From Callipepla californica brunnescens (taxonomy: Eukaryota > Chordata > Aves > Galliformes > Odontophoridae), in the NCBI GenBank assembly GCA_023055505.1, contig JALIRH010000007.1, positions 28,563,720 to 28,627,719 of the forward strand: a DNA stretch of 64,000 nucleotides, read 5' to 3'. A program made the translations under genes and the position numbers. Shown here in pieces: positions 63,009 to 64,000 of this stretch. The notes beneath the pieces are model-generated. The model was not told the DNA's origin. It was given only the letters and a program-made list of their open reading frames with translations, and searched no databases. Every line of letters begins with the position of its first letter. The first letter of the stretch is position 1.

Positions 63009-64000
63009 TCTTTCCATCCTTAGCAGCACACAAGATGATGCCACATCTCCAGTTGCCTTCCGGGCCTCCCTTCCACCACACCCTACTTGCAGCCATGCAT
63101 GGCTGCCCATCCAAGTCTGCGCTCTTCTTCACTGAGCTTTTTACTATTGAACAATTCTACCTTTTTTGAACGGATTTTTTAATTTTTTACTATTTGGATT
63201 AAAATTTCGCCTCTCATGATAATCGAATTAGTTGAGAAACTCTTTGAAGTGTGTTTTGATAATAACAAAATTCTGTTCCTTCAGTGTTACACACAGCATT
63301 TCTACAGACCCATTTAATACGATAACCTTATCGGCTCCTCAGCATTACAGAAAATTCTGAGCATGAGTAAATCACAATTTAATTTTCTCAAAGTATGATA
63401 GATGAATGCTCCTGAACCCAATTTGCGTGCGTTCTGCTAGTCAAACAGACACAAAGATACTGAGGGAGGAGAGAGAGGAGGGAGAAAGGGGGCATGAACG
63501 GTATTTCTCATTAAATTCCTATCATGGGAGTCAACTTGACTGTGACTTGATTTCTTTCTTTGTTGCTTTTACTCCAGAGTTTTCCAAATGAACTTACATT
63601 TTATTGTTTGCCACAGTGGAACACAAGATTATTCTCTTTCAAGAGAGTCCACTGAGCAACTTCCACCTCTCCGCACCTATGGATGCAGCACCGCCATTGG
63701 AAGCTTCTCACTTCTGCTCATTAACAGCGTGCTCAAGTACTCCCCAGCTGCTGCCTATGGATTGAAAGAAACCAGATTTAAATGAGCCTGACTAGGGAGA
63801 AACAGTGTTGTAGATGTCTCAAGCAACCTCCAGCCTCTGCTGCATTTGGCTTGTTGAGAAGGCCAGCAGGATCTCACCAGGGAAAGCAGAAAGAATGCCA
63901 GCCTCCATTCCCACTGCTCACATTCACTCATCAACCCAGAAGTCAGCACATGGATTCCTGGACTGTGAGGAGCCCCCAGACAAGGCTCACAGGTCAGACC
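63009..64000. other. Unique non-coding sequence, AT-rich candidate conserved stretch at 63160-63400
   Basis: 63160-63400 contains GGATTAAAATTTCGCCTCTC, GATAATCGAATTAGTTGAG, CATTTAATACGATAACC and ATCACAATTTAATTTTCTC, all AT-rich homeodomain/SOX-like words in unique sequence. The rest up to the window end shows no gene or known repeat. Confidence 0.45.

Overview
This is vertebrate nuclear DNA, almost certainly from a bird. The diagnostic evidence is a set of CR1 non-LTR retrotransposon (LINE) copies. Several carry the avian CR1 3' end, with a TTGGA...GACCT core followed by an ATTCTATG-type 8-bp tail. I recognise no Alu, L1, B1/B2 or other mammalian repeat. Interspersed repeats that I can name cover only about 3% of the window, which fits the low repeat content of bird genomes. 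There is no bacterial gene organisation (no operons, no Shine-Dalgarno-led ORFs) and no CpG island.

I find no protein-coding exon, rRNA, tRNA, known microRNA or CRISPR array that I can support. The longest open frames run to about 150 codons. They lie in both orientations and overlap one another, look like no family I recognise, and are about as long as the longest runs expected by chance in 64 kb read in six frames. Many need a GTG, TTG or CTG start. The window is best read as intergenic or deep intronic DNA, and I cannot say which locus it comes from.

Layout: 1-180 is an AT-rich edge with POU-like and homeodomain-like sites. 181-11785 is unique non-coding sequence with an inverted-repeat cluster (4502-4543) and simple repeats. 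11786-11935 is a worn CR1 piece. 16300-16337 is a 9-bp tandem repeat. 18975-19867 holds the largest CR1, a 5'-truncated reverse-transcriptase fragment with a nine-unit 8-bp tail. 25158-25196 is a TTTCCC array able to form a G-quadruplex on the minus strand. 32434-32506 holds two long poly-T tracts. 38958-39121 (+), 50507-50765 (-), 57866-58350 (-) and 59240-59300 (+) are further CR1 3' ends, and 62953-63008 (-) is a probable one. The rest is unique sequence with several AT-rich, homeodomain-site-rich stretches (33720-33990, 42990-43400, 55080-55220, 58850-59215, 60800-61200, 63160-63400) that are reasonable but unproven candidates for conserved regulatory elements.

No set of genes works together here. 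What is worth following up is repeat history, unusual DNA-structure motifs (quadruplex, Z-DNA, triplex, hairpin, palindromes) and possible enhancers. I found no convincing new biological system.
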